From positions 1 through 5,151 of the forward strand of contig CANHAG010000126.1 in assembly GCA_947458525.1 (NCBI GenBank): a stretch of 5,151 nt of DNA. The letters are read 5' to 3'. This DNA comes from Rhodospirillaceae bacterium. GTDB taxonomy: Bacteria > Pseudomonadota > Alphaproteobacteria > Rickettsiales > UBA3002. This document shows, in pieces, positions 1 through 5,151 of this stretch; the stretch's first letter is position 1; each line of letters starts with the position of its first letter. The position numbers and the translations under genes are program-made. Under the pieces are notes generated by a model that made no database searches, had not been told where the DNA came from, and saw only the letters and a list, made by a program, of their open reading frames with translations.

Positions 1-794
1 TGCTCAAAGCGGTGGCATGGTGGCTTTCGGATTCGCTGGCTATGCTTTCCTCTCTTACCGATTCCTTTTTTGATGTGCTGACATCGCTCATGAATTTTAT
101 TGCGCTGCGTTATGCGCTCAAGCCCGCGGATGATGATCACCGGTTCGGCCATACGCGGATTGAGGATATTGTCGGGCTTGCCCAATGCGCCTTCATCATG
201 GCGTCGATGCTGATTATCATTCTGCAGTCCGCCGAGCGGTTGAGCAATCCCGTACCGCTCGAGCATGGGCGGCTGGGCATTATGGTTTCCCTCATTGCCA
301 TGGGGGCGACGGCGCTGCTGGTGGCTTTCCAGACCTATGTAGCACGGCGCACCAGATCCCTCATCGTGGCGGCGGATCGGCTGCATTATCTGGGTGATGT
401 GCTGTTTAACCTTGGCGTCATCTGCGCCCTTATCCTCACCTATAAACTGGGCTGGCTGTGGGCGGATCCGGCCATTGCCATGATCATGGCGCTCGCCATC
501 ATCTGGTCAAGCCGGCATCTGGGTCTGCGCGCCTATCACAACCTAATGGACCGGGAGATGCCGGATGATGAGAAGGTGAAAATCTACGAATTACTGAAGA
601 CCATGCCCGAAATCCGTGAGTTTCATAAACTCAAAACCCGCTATGCTGGCAATAAGCCATTCATCCAGATGCATGTGGGAATGGACAGGACGCTTGGCTT
701 CCACGAGGCGCATGATATTGTGGACCGGCTGGAGAAAAAACTCGAAGATATTTTCCCCGGCGCGGAAGTCATCATCCACCCCGACCCGGTATAA
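1..794 (+). CDS. fieF: Cation diffusion facilitator, FieF/YiiP type (5' end missing)
   Basis: Inner-membrane divalent metal/proton antiporter (Zn, Fe, Cd or similar) that exports metal from the cytoplasm. The frame is open to the left edge, with its first full codon at position 3, so the GTG at 12 is internal. 263 residues are visible, and alignment of metal ligands by eye suggests about 25 are missing. Numbered from the first full codon, the transmembrane site-A ligands are D20, D24, H128 and D132, matching E. coli YiiP D45, D49, H153 and D157. The loop site-B set is D43, H46 and H50. The cytoplasmic dimer site is also complete (H208, H224, H237, H259, D261; the last two in IIHPDP). Hydrophobic helices fill roughly residues 1-180 and a soluble domain follows. 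The protein ends just after the IIHPDP motif. It probably shares a transcript with the ABC-F gene 19 bases downstream. The family is certain, but the metal preference cannot be read from sequence. Confidence 0.95.
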   Translation, partial: LKAVAWWLSDSLAMLSSLTDSFFDVLTSLMNFIALRYALKPADDDHRFGHTRIEDIVGLAQCAFIMASMLIIILQSAERLSNPVPLEHGRLGIMVSLIAMGATALLVAFQTYVARRTRSLIVAADRLHYLGDVLFNLGVICALILTYKLGWLWADPAIAMIMALAIIWSSRHLGLRAYHNLMDREMPDDEKVKIYELLKTMPEIREFHKLKTRYAGNKPFIQMHVGMDRTLGFHEAHDIVDRLEKKLEDIFPGAEVIIHPDPV

Positions 795-800
795 ACACGC

Positions 801-808
801 AGGAAAGG
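801..808 (+). promoter_or_regulatory. Ribosome binding site of ettA
   Basis: The sequence AGGAAAGG lies in the 19-base gap after the cation transporter stop and ends 5 bases before the ATG at 814. It fixes that ATG as the ettA start, against an in-frame extension of 66 codons that reads back over the transporter gene in another frame. Confidence 0.75.
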
Positions 809-813
809 CCGCC

Positions 814-2490
814 ATGTCGCACCAATATGTTTACGTAATGAAAGGGTTGTCGAAAACCTATCCCGGCGGGAAGACGGTGCTGAAAGATATCTGGCTGTCG
901 TTTTTTCCCGGCGCGAAAATCGGCATTGTCGGGCATAACGGGGCGGGGAAATCCACGCTCTTGAAAATCATGGCCGGGGTGGAAAAGGAATTTAACGGCG
1001 AGGCCTGGGCAGCCGAAGGCGTCAGGGTCGGGTTTTTACCGCAGGAACCTAAACTCGATGAAAGCAAAAATGCCTTTGATAATGTGCTTGAAGGGCTCAA
1101 GGAAAAAAAACAACTGCTCGAGGATTTCAACGCCATTTCCGAAACACTCGGCATGGTGACGGATGATGAGGAAATGATGAAACTCATCGAACAGCAAGGC
1201 GCGCTGCAGGAAAAAATTGATGCCGCGAATGCCTGGGAGCTCGACCGCGAAATTGAAGTGGCGATGGAGGCGCTGCGCTGCCCGCCGGGTGGGGCGGAGG
1301 TGAAACATCTTTCCGGCGGTGAGAAGCGGCGCGTGGCGCTCGCCCGCCTGCTGCTTGAAAAACCGGATATGCTGCTGCTCGACGAACCCACCAACCATCT
1401 CGATGCAGAATCGGTGGCCTGGCTTGAGCATTATTTAAAAAATTACCCCGGCACCGTGGTGATGGTGACGCATGATCGTTATTTCCTCGATAATATCACG
1501 GGCTGGACACTCGAGCTGGATCGCGGTCAGGGGCGGCCATATGAGGGGAATTATTCGAGCTGGCTGGCGCAGAAGCAGAAGCAGCTGCAGCAGGAGGAAA
1601 AAGAAGAATCCGCCCGGCAGAAAGCCATTGCAGATGAGCTCGAATGGGTGCGCAGTTCGCCCAAGGCGCGTCAGGCCAAATCCAAAGCGCGGCTTAAGGC
1701 GTATGATGAAATGGTGGCGCAGCAGGCCGAGCGCCGGTCGAGCGCGGCGCAGATTGTCATTCCCGCAGGCCCGCGCCTGGGCGATGTGGTGATTGAGGCC
1801 GAGCACCTGAATAAAGGCTTTGGCGAGCGCATGCTTATTGAGAATCTCTCTTTCCGCCTGCCCAAGGGGGGGATTGTTGGGGTCATTGGCCCGAACGGGG
1901 CGGGGAAAACCACCTTGTTCCGTATGATTACCGGCCAGGAAAAGCCCGATTCCGGAAGCTTCAAGGTTGGTGAAACGGTGAAGCTGGGATATGTGGATCA
2001 ATCCCGCGATGCGCTCAGCGACAAAGCAACCGTATGGGAGGAAATCTCCGGCGGCGCGGAAGAAATTGAGCTTGGCAAAGTCAAAATGAAATCCCGCGCC
2101 TATTGCTCGGCATTCAATTTCAAAGGGCCCGATCAGCAGCGCCCCGTAGGGCAGCTTTCGGGCGGTGAGCGCAACCGGGTGCATCTGGCAAAAATGCTGA
2201 AAACCGGCGCGAATGTGCTGCTGCTGGATGAGCCGACCAATGATCTGGATGTGGAGACACTGCGCGCCCTTGAAGAAGCGCTGCTCGATTTTGCCGGCTG
2301 CGCCGTGATTATTTCTCACGACCGCTGGTTTTTAGACCGTATCGCCACCCATATTCTGGCCTTTGAGGGCGACAGCCATGTGGAATGGTTTGAGGGGAAT
2401 TACGCCGAGTACGAGGCCGACCGGAAGAAGCGTCTGGGCACAGAAACCCTCATCCCCACCCGCATTAAATATAAGCCGTTTCACCTCTAG
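814..2490 (+). CDS. ettA: Energy-dependent translational throttle protein EttA (ABC-F ATPase)
   Basis: Cytoplasmic ABC-F ATPase without membrane segments. In E. coli, EttA binds the ribosomal E site and gates the first elongation steps by ATP/ADP ratio. The protein has 558 residues (E. coli EttA has about 555). Domain 1 has Walker A at 40-48 (GHNGAGKST), an arm insertion at about 93-138, signature LSGGE at 166-170 and Walker B with catalytic E191. The interdomain linker (about 245-310) is charged and Gln-rich and carries the EttA-type stretch [17 protein letters not shown] at 277-293. Domain 2 has Walker A at 359-367 (GPNGAGKTT), signature at 448-452 and Walker B with E473. The C-terminus RIKYK is also typical of EttA and separates it from Uup, YbiT and YheS. 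The start is set by the ribosome binding site at 801-808. The only oddity is His at 41 in the first P-loop, where Leu is usual; that position is not catalytic. Confidence 0.97.
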   Translation: MSHQYVYVMKGLSKTYPGGKTVLKDIWLSFFPGAKIGIVGHNGAGKSTLLKIMAGVEKEFNGEAWAAEGVRVGFLPQEPKLDESKNAFDNVLEGLKEKKQLLEDFNAISETLGMVTDDEEMMKLIEQQGALQEKIDAANAWELDREIEVAMEALRCPPGGAEVKHLSGGEKRRVALARLLLEKPDMLLLDEPTNHLDAESVAWLEHYLKNYPGTVVMVTHDRYFLDNITGWTLELDRGQGRPYEGNYSSWLAQKQKQLQQEEKEESARQKAIADELEWVRSSPKARQAKSKARLKAYDEMVAQQAERRSSAAQIVIPAGPRLGDVVIEAEHLNKGFGERMLIENLSFRLPKGGIVGVIGPNGAGKTTLFRMITGQEKPDSGSFKVGETVKLGYVDQSRDALSDKATVWEEISGGAEEIELGKVKMKSRAYCSAFNFKGPDQQRPVGQLSGGERNRVHLAKMLKTGANVLLLDEPTNDLDVETLRALEEALLDFAGCAVIISHDRWFLDRIATHILAFEGDSHVEWFEGNYAEYEADRKKRLGTETLIPTRIKYKPFHL

Positions 2491-2518
2491 TTGTTCTGGC
2501 CACACGCACCTGATCATG

Positions 2519-2557
2519 GGCGGCGCTCAGGTATGTTGCTACTCGGCAGGCGCCGCC
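2519..2557. other. Inverted repeat between convergent ettA and gmhA (possible terminator)
   Basis: A perfect 8-base GC inverted repeat, GGCGGCGC at 2519-2526 and GCGCCGCC at 2550-2557, spans the 48-base convergent gap and the last codons of gmhA. The 23-base loop is long and neither strand has a T run after the stem, so this is at best a weak bidirectional terminator. No better terminator is visible in the gap. Confidence 0.25.
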
Positions 2558-3114
2558 TCTACCAGCGTTGCCAGAGCGTGAAGCATCACCATATGCGCCT
2601 CCTGAATATGGGCGGTGATGACAGAAGGCACGGCAATCACCAGATCTGCCGACCGACTCTCTTTGCCCTTCTCGCCGGTGAAAAGCGCGGTATGCAGCCC
2701 ACGCGCCTTGGCAACGCTCAGAGCTTTCAGGATATTCGGGCTTCTGCCGGAGGTGGAAAGGGCAATAAGCACATCGCCTTTATGCCCGAGCGCCTCAATC
2801 TGTCGGGCATAAATATCCTCAAAACTATAATCATTGCCCACGGCGGTTAAAATTCCGCTATCGGCCGAAAGGGCAATCGCAGGAAGCGCCGCCCGGTCAT
2901 CCACAAACCGGCCGACAAATTCCCCGGCGATATGCATGGCATCGCACGCGCTGCCGCCATTGCCGCAGAAAAACACGCGCCCCTGCGCGCGAAATGTTGC
3001 CGCAACCAGATCAGCAAGCGCGGATAATGTCTGGCCATGCAGTTCGATCGCGCCCTCCACCGCCGCCAGATGATCGCGGCGGATGCGGGTGAGTAGTTCT
3101 GAAGCGTGCGTCAT
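2539..3114 (-). CDS. gmhA: Phosphoheptose isomerase GmhA (SIS domain)
   Basis: Converts D-sedoheptulose 7-phosphate to D-glycero-D-manno-heptose 7-phosphate, the first step of ADP-heptose synthesis for the LPS inner core; a cytoplasmic tetramer in studied homologues. The protein has 191 residues, close to E. coli GmhA (192). The N-terminal helix is followed by a single SIS domain with [11 protein letters not shown] at 51-61, GNDYSFE at 93-99, the phosphate-binding STSGRSPN at 120-127 and a C-terminal [12 protein letters not shown]. The zinc ligands of GmhA are present as H61, E65, Q171 and H179, which separates it from DiaA and other SIS proteins. The ATG at 3114 overlaps the rpe stop by four bases (ATGA), with GAGGAA just upstream, so translation is probably coupled. 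C57 and M60, where Ala and Gln are common, are mild variations. No hldE, gmhB or hldD is in the window. Confidence 0.92.
   Translation of the reverse strand: MTHASELLTRIRRDHLAAVEGAIELHGQTLSALADLVAATFRAQGRVFFCGNGGSACDAMHIAGEFVGRFVDDRAALPAIALSADSGILTAVGNDYSFEDIYARQIEALGHKGDVLIALSTSGRSPNILKALSVAKARGLHTALFTGEKGKESRSADLVIAVPSVITAHIQEAHMVMLHALATLVEAAPAE
3111..3114 (-). other. ATGA overlap of rpe stop and gmhA start
   Basis: On the - strand the bases 3114 to 3111 read ATGA: ATG opens gmhA and TGA closes rpe. This is the classic arrangement for translational re-initiation and supports a shared transcript. Confidence 0.9.
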
Positions 3115-3767
3115 GCGTTCCTCAGGGCGGTGATGTGTCTGGCATAGTCGCGCGCTTCGCCCTGAAATACGGCCGAGCCGGCAACCAGCACATTGGCTCC
3201 CGCGCGCTTTACATCCGCAGCCGTGGTGGGGTTGATGCCGCCATCCACCTCCAGATCAATCTTCCGGCCGGAAGTGGCGATTTTCGCGCGTATCGCCTCA
3301 ATTTTCCTCAGTTGTGAAGGCAGGAAGGCCTGGCCGCCAAACCCGGGATTGACCGTCATCACGAGGATGAGATCCACCGTATCCAGCACATAATCAAGCG
3401 CGCTTTCATGCGTGGCAGGGCAGATGGAAATGCCGGCTTTTTTGCCAAGGGTTTTAATCAGCTGCACGCTGCGGTCGGCATGGGGGCCGGCCTCGGCATG
3501 AATCGTGATAATATCTGCCCCCGCCTTGGCAAATTCAGGAATGAGCGGATCACACGGGGCAATCATGAGATGCACATCCAGCGGCAGTGGCGTATGCGGG
3601 CGCAGCGCCGCCACCACTGCGGGGCCAATCGTCAGGTTGGGCACAAAATGCCCATCCATCACATCCACATGCACATAATCCGCGCCTGCGGTGCTGATGG
3701 CGCGCACTTCCTCGCCCAGCCGGGCAAAGTCCGCCGATAGAATGGAAGGCGCGATTTTGAGGGTCAT
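3111..3767 (-). CDS. rpe: Ribulose-phosphate 3-epimerase
   Basis: Interconverts D-ribulose 5-phosphate and D-xylulose 5-phosphate in the cytoplasmic pentose phosphate pathway. The protein is a 218-residue TIM barrel (E. coli Rpe has 225). Visible family motifs are APSILSADF at 6-14 with S8, the metal and acid/base residues H33 and D35 in [12 protein letters not shown] (33-44), H66 in DVHLM (64-68), [10 protein letters not shown] at 137-146 and the second catalytic aspartate D175 in EVDGGIN (173-179). The phosphate-binding end VAGSAVF is also present. The start is well fixed because the minus strand reads TAA only three codons upstream of the ATG; the ribosome binding site there (AGAG) is weak. 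C116 sits in ICPATH, where the family usually has Asn (LNPAT). The gene follows the chaperone gene after 57 bases and overlaps gmhA. Confidence 0.96.
   Translation of the reverse strand: MTLKIAPSILSADFARLGEEVRAISTAGADYVHVDVMDGHFVPNLTIGPAVVAALRPHTPLPLDVHLMIAPCDPLIPEFAKAGADIITIHAEAGPHADRSVQLIKTLGKKAGISICPATHESALDYVLDTVDLILVMTVNPGFGGQAFLPSQLRKIEAIRAKIATSGRKIDLEVDGGINPTTAADVKRAGANVLVAGSAVFQGEARDYARHITALRNA
3118..3123 (-). promoter_or_regulatory. Ribosome binding site of gmhA inside the rpe 3' end
   Basis: On the - strand GAGGAA lies 3 bases before the gmhA ATG, within the last codons of rpe. It is a good Shine-Dalgarno match and supports the start at 3114. Confidence 0.7.
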
Positions 3768-3824
3768 ATGCTCTGGTTACCAGTGCGTACTCAGGGTGAC
3801 AAGCGACAAGTGGCGGCTGATATT
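3768..3824. other. 57-base gap between the chaperone gene and rpe
   Basis: The gap holds the weak rpe ribosome binding site, a small inverted repeat CTGGT-T-ACCAG (3773-3783), and a six-base direct repeat GACAAG at 3798-3803 and 3805-3810. No good sigma-70 promoter or T-rich terminator is visible, so read-through from the chaperone gene into rpe is likely. Confidence 0.4.
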
Positions 3825-4352
3825 CTAGCCTGCCTCTGGCCATCTGCAGTGGCCGCTCGTAATATCCTCTGCTGTCAGGGCGGCAAGTGTCGCCTCACAG
3901 CGGCGAACATAAGCAAGCAATTGGGGCGGGGCGGCATCCGGCGCCGGCGCGGTACCGTAAAGGTTACGGATGAGGGCTGCGCCGAGCGCTTCATCTTCCG
4001 CACGGCTGGATTCATAGGCGGCGATACGGCCATAAAACGCATCCAGCATCACGCGGATGCGCTTGCCCACCCCCGGATCCGCCACCCCCATCTGGCGTAG
4101 ATTCTGGTCCATATCGGCAAAGAAAAGATCGGTAATTTCAGCCGCACGTGCGGGGTGTTCTTTCAGCCGGTGAAGCAGTAAGAACAAATGCAGTACCAGC
4201 AGGTCAAACCGGCCATCCACCGTGTCGGGTATGCCCAGATTCTGGTAAAAAAAAGATTGTCGCGCAGCATGCACACAGCTGCTATAAAGAGCTGCCGCGC
4301 TGTGATCTCTTCGCGGGCGTAACCAGTTCCAGATGGCGAGACGATGTTTCAT
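3825..4352 (-). CDS. Ubiquinol-cytochrome c chaperone (CBP3-like)
   Basis: Member of the ubiquinol-cytochrome c chaperone family, related to mitochondrial CBP3/UQCC1, which helps cytochrome b and bc1 complex biogenesis; the exact bacterial role is less well studied. The protein has 175 residues. After a basic, Trp-containing N-terminus come ALYSSCVHAARQSFFYQNLG (21-40), the hallmark IPDTVDGRFDLLVLHLFLLLHRL (41-63), then DMDQNLRQMGVADPGVGKRI (80-99) and FYGR (106-109), all in the expected order. The ATG at 4352 is chosen because the usual distance to the ALY motif is met. Upstream in-frame codons to 4610 only run antisense to bamE. No Shine-Dalgarno is evident before this ATG. A run of eight T at the FFY codons is read in frame. 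The gene is head-to-head with bamE and followed by rpe and gmhA, whereas alphaproteobacteria often have a DUF177 gene and plsX after it. Confidence 0.9.
   Translation of the reverse strand: MKHRLAIWNWLRPRRDHSAAALYSSCVHAARQSFFYQNLGIPDTVDGRFDLLVLHLFLLLHRLKEHPARAAEITDLFFADMDQNLRQMGVADPGVGKRIRVMLDAFYGRIAAYESSRAEDEALGAALIRNLYGTAPAPDAAPPQLLAYVRRCEATLAALTAEDITSGHCRWPEAG
4257..4288 (+). promoter_or_regulatory. Candidate bamE promoter inside the chaperone gene
   Basis: TATAAA at 4283-4288 is a good -10-like hexamer, flanked by an inverted repeat CAGCT (4276-4280) and AGCTG (4290-4294). The only -35-like partner, TTGTCG at 4257-4262, is 20 bases away, longer than ideal. It would give a leader of about 50 bases. 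Because bamE starts inside the opposite gene, its promoter must lie in this coding region. Confidence 0.25.
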
Positions 4353-4829
4353 AGAATGCGTATTTCTATCAGTGTTTCTATTCTCTTCGCAAGCCTGCTT
4401 GCGGGTTGTTCGCCGATTGTGGAGAATCACGGCCATAACCTCAAGGATGCTGATTTCAGCCAGGTGGTGATTGGCCAGAGCCGCAAGGAAGATGTGCAGG
4501 CGCTGCTTGGCAGCCCGTCTGCCGCTGCAACATTTGGCGATGCCACCTGGTATTACATCGCCCTGCGCGAGGAGACGGTCGGGCCGAAAGAGCCGCAAGT
4601 CACGGAACAAAAAGTAATCGGCATACGGTTTGACAGTACCGATACGGTAGTGGAAATTCTGGATTACGCCACCAAGGATGGCAAGCCTGTGGTACTGGTA
4701 GAAAAAACCACGCCCGCGCAGGGCAAAACCCTCAGTTTCTTTGAGCAGCTTCTGGGGAATATCGGCCGCTTTAATACCCCAAGCCGTGGCCTGACACCCA
4801 CGCCCGGATCAAGCCCGGGGCGGATTTAG
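4344..4829 (+). CDS. bamE: Outer membrane lipoprotein BamE (SmpA/OmlA family)
   Basis: Small accessory lipoprotein of the BAM complex, which folds beta-barrel proteins into the outer membrane. The protein has 161 residues from the ATG at 4344; the alternative ATG at 4356 gives 157. A hydrophobic signal peptide ends in the lipobox LLAGC with lipidated C22. The BamE core follows: an LKDADFSQVVIGQSRKEDVQALLGSPS stretch (about 33-59), TFGDATWYYI (63-72) and a beta segment around VIGIRFDSTDTVVEI. The alphaproteobacterial C-terminal motif FFEQLLGNIGRFN precedes a loose Pro/Gly/Ser tail that contains a palindromic DNA sequence. A weak GGCGAG before 4344 slightly favours that start. The start region overlaps the chaperone start on the other strand, and the stop overlaps the laccase-domain stop, so both promoter and terminator must sit in neighbouring coding DNA. 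Confidence 0.9.
   Translation: MFHRMRISISVSILFASLLAGCSPIVENHGHNLKDADFSQVVIGQSRKEDVQALLGSPSAAATFGDATWYYIALREETVGPKEPQVTEQKVIGIRFDSTDTVVEILDYATKDGKPVVLVEKTTPAQGKTLSFFEQLLGNIGRFNTPSRGLTPTPGSSPGRI
4363..4392 (-). promoter_or_regulatory. Candidate promoter of the chaperone-rpe-gmhA operon
   Basis: On the - strand TTGCGA (4392-4387) and TAGAAA (4368-4363) are 18 bases apart, each matching four of six consensus positions. Transcription would begin only a few bases before the ATG at 4352, suggesting a leaderless or nearly leaderless message, consistent with the absence of a Shine-Dalgarno. The element lies inside the bamE signal-peptide codons. Confidence 0.22.
4388..4403. repeat. 16-base palindrome CGCAAGC-CT-GCTTGCG
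   Basis: Perfect seven-base arms with a two-base centre, within the bamE signal-peptide codons and overlapping the candidate -35 of the opposite operon. It has the shape of an operator for a dimeric regulator but could be a by-product of the Ala-Ser-Leu-Leu-Ala codons. Confidence 0.4.
4803..4819. repeat. Palindromic repeat-like core in the 3' end of bamE
   Basis: CCCGG at 4803-4807 pairs with CCGGG at 4815-4819 around the loop ATCAAGC. The core resembles, from memory, the CCCGG-ATCAAG-CCGGG type palindromes scattered through many alphaproteobacterial genomes. Here it encodes the last residues of the BamE tail. Too few T residues follow to call it an intrinsic terminator. Confidence 0.4.
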
Positions 4830-5151
4830 GCAGGAATCATTATAGCTGAGAGTTGCCGGCCGTAATCCGGTTCTTTTGCCAGTGTTGCCCGGCGATAGCT
4901 GAAAAATTGCCGTATATCGCTGCGCGTATCCATCGCAAGATTGGTCACGTGCTGCACACCCACCGCCTGAAGCCGCGCTATCACATAGCCGGGCAGGTCA
5001 AAATAATGATGCTCGGGCGTAGCAGAAGCCACGAAAAACCGCGCCTGTTCAGCAGGCGTAAACCGGGCGATAAATTCCGGCCCCACCTCATAGCTTTTTT
5101 GTGCAATCGTGGGGCCGATTATGGCGTGAATCTCACCCGGGCGTGCTCCCA
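4826..5151 (-). CDS. pgeF: Laccase-domain purine nucleoside phosphorylase, YfiH/PgeF type (N-terminus missing)
   Basis: Family formerly called multicopper polyphenol oxidase or DUF152. Studied members are zinc-dependent cytoplasmic enzymes that phosphorolyse or deaminate purine nucleosides, and E. coli YfiH is linked to peptidoglycan precursor editing. About 107 C-terminal residues are visible out of some 250. The frame stays open to the right edge, so the GTG at 5086 is internal. Recognisable pieces are GARPGEIHAIIGPTIAQKSYEVGPEF at the start and RQFFSYRRATLAKEPDYGRQLSAI near the end, including the FFSYRR signature. The metal-binding His-Cys-His residues of the family lie in the missing N-terminal half, so activity cannot be judged. 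IGPT replaces the frequent IGPC. The gene is convergent with bamE, and their stops overlap by four bases. Confidence 0.88.
   Translation of the reverse strand, partial: GARPGEIHAIIGPTIAQKSYEVGPEFIARFTPAEQARFFVASATPEHHYFDLPGYVIARLQAVGVQHVTNLAMDTRSDIRQFFSYRRATLAKEPDYGRQLSAIMIPA

Noticed and set aside
616..813. 66-codon N-terminal extension of ettA in the same frame
   Set aside because: It reads over the conserved C-terminal domain of the cation transporter in another frame, has no EttA homology, and the ribosome binding site at 801-808 supports the ATG at 814.
1102..1111. Slippery A-run (GAA AAA AAA C) in ettA as a programmed frameshift site
   Set aside because: The full-length EttA frame continues intact; I saw no stimulatory hairpin or upstream Shine-Dalgarno-like element, and no frameshift product is known for this family.
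858..1394. Ser-rich open frame on the - strand inside ettA
   Set aside because: The serine-rich, low-complexity composition is what antisense reading of Glu- and Leu-rich codons produces; no motif is present.
937..1908. 15-base direct repeat AACGGGGCGGGGAAA at 937-951 and 1894-1908
   Set aside because: These are the codons of the two Walker A motifs of the duplicated ABC domains of EttA, not a mobile or regulatory repeat.
1435..2319. Long open frame (294 codons) on the - strand inside ettA
   Set aside because: It is antisense to a highly conserved gene, has no recognisable domain, and looks like a codon-bias shadow.
3768..4100. Open frame on the + strand opposite the chaperone gene
   Set aside because: It runs antisense to the conserved chaperone, with no ribosome binding site or recognisable domain.
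4247..4254. Run of eight A (T on the coding strand) in the chaperone gene as a possible frameshift mutation
   Set aside because: The conserved motifs on both sides are in one frame, so the gene is intact as given.
4353..4610. N-terminal extension of the chaperone on the - strand
   Set aside because: It is antisense to the conserved bamE core, and the extra residues do not resemble the chaperone family; the ATG at 4352 gives the expected length.
5084..5086. GTG at 5086 as start of a short 86-residue protein
   Set aside because: The frame continues upstream to the window edge with family-typical sequence (IIGPTIAQKSYEVG), so this codon is internal to the laccase-domain gene.

Overview
The window looks like chromosomal DNA from an alphaproteobacterium. 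The main evidence is a ubiquinol-cytochrome c chaperone (CBP3-type) gene lying head-to-head with a BamE lipoprotein gene, an arrangement common in that class. EttA, Rpe and the laccase-domain protein also read like alphaproteobacterial versions. Genus cannot be assigned from this sequence. The DNA is moderately GC-rich and almost entirely coding: the only gaps between genes are 19, 48 and 57 bases. I see no tRNA, rRNA, CRISPR array, insertion sequence, transposase or phage gene.

Layout. Positions 1-2490 on the + strand hold the 3' part of a FieF/YiiP-type cation efflux gene, then ettA, an ABC-F translation factor, 19 bases downstream with its own ribosome binding site. Positions 2539-4352 on the - strand hold a probable operon read right to left: the chaperone gene, rpe (ribulose-phosphate 3-epimerase) and gmhA (sedoheptulose-7-phosphate isomerase). 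The rpe stop and gmhA start overlap as ATGA. Positions 4344-4829 on the + strand hold bamE, whose start region overlaps or abuts the chaperone start. From 4826 to the right edge on the - strand is the C-terminal part of a laccase-domain (YfiH/PgeF) gene, whose stop codon overlaps that of bamE.

How the genes fit together. Rpe and GmhA both act on pentose-phosphate-pathway sugars. GmhA draws off sedoheptulose 7-phosphate for ADP-heptose, an LPS core precursor, and BamE is part of the outer-membrane beta-barrel assembly machine, so a cell-envelope theme is plausible. The chaperone implies a cytochrome bc1 complex and aerobic respiration. FieF exports divalent metal. EttA couples translation to energy state.

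I found no convincing undescribed system. The points most worth a second look are regulatory and architectural: the overlapping divergent bamE/chaperone starts with a 16-base palindrome beside them, the coupled rpe-gmhA pair placed behind the chaperone, and a palindromic repeat-like sequence forming the extreme C-terminal codons of bamE.
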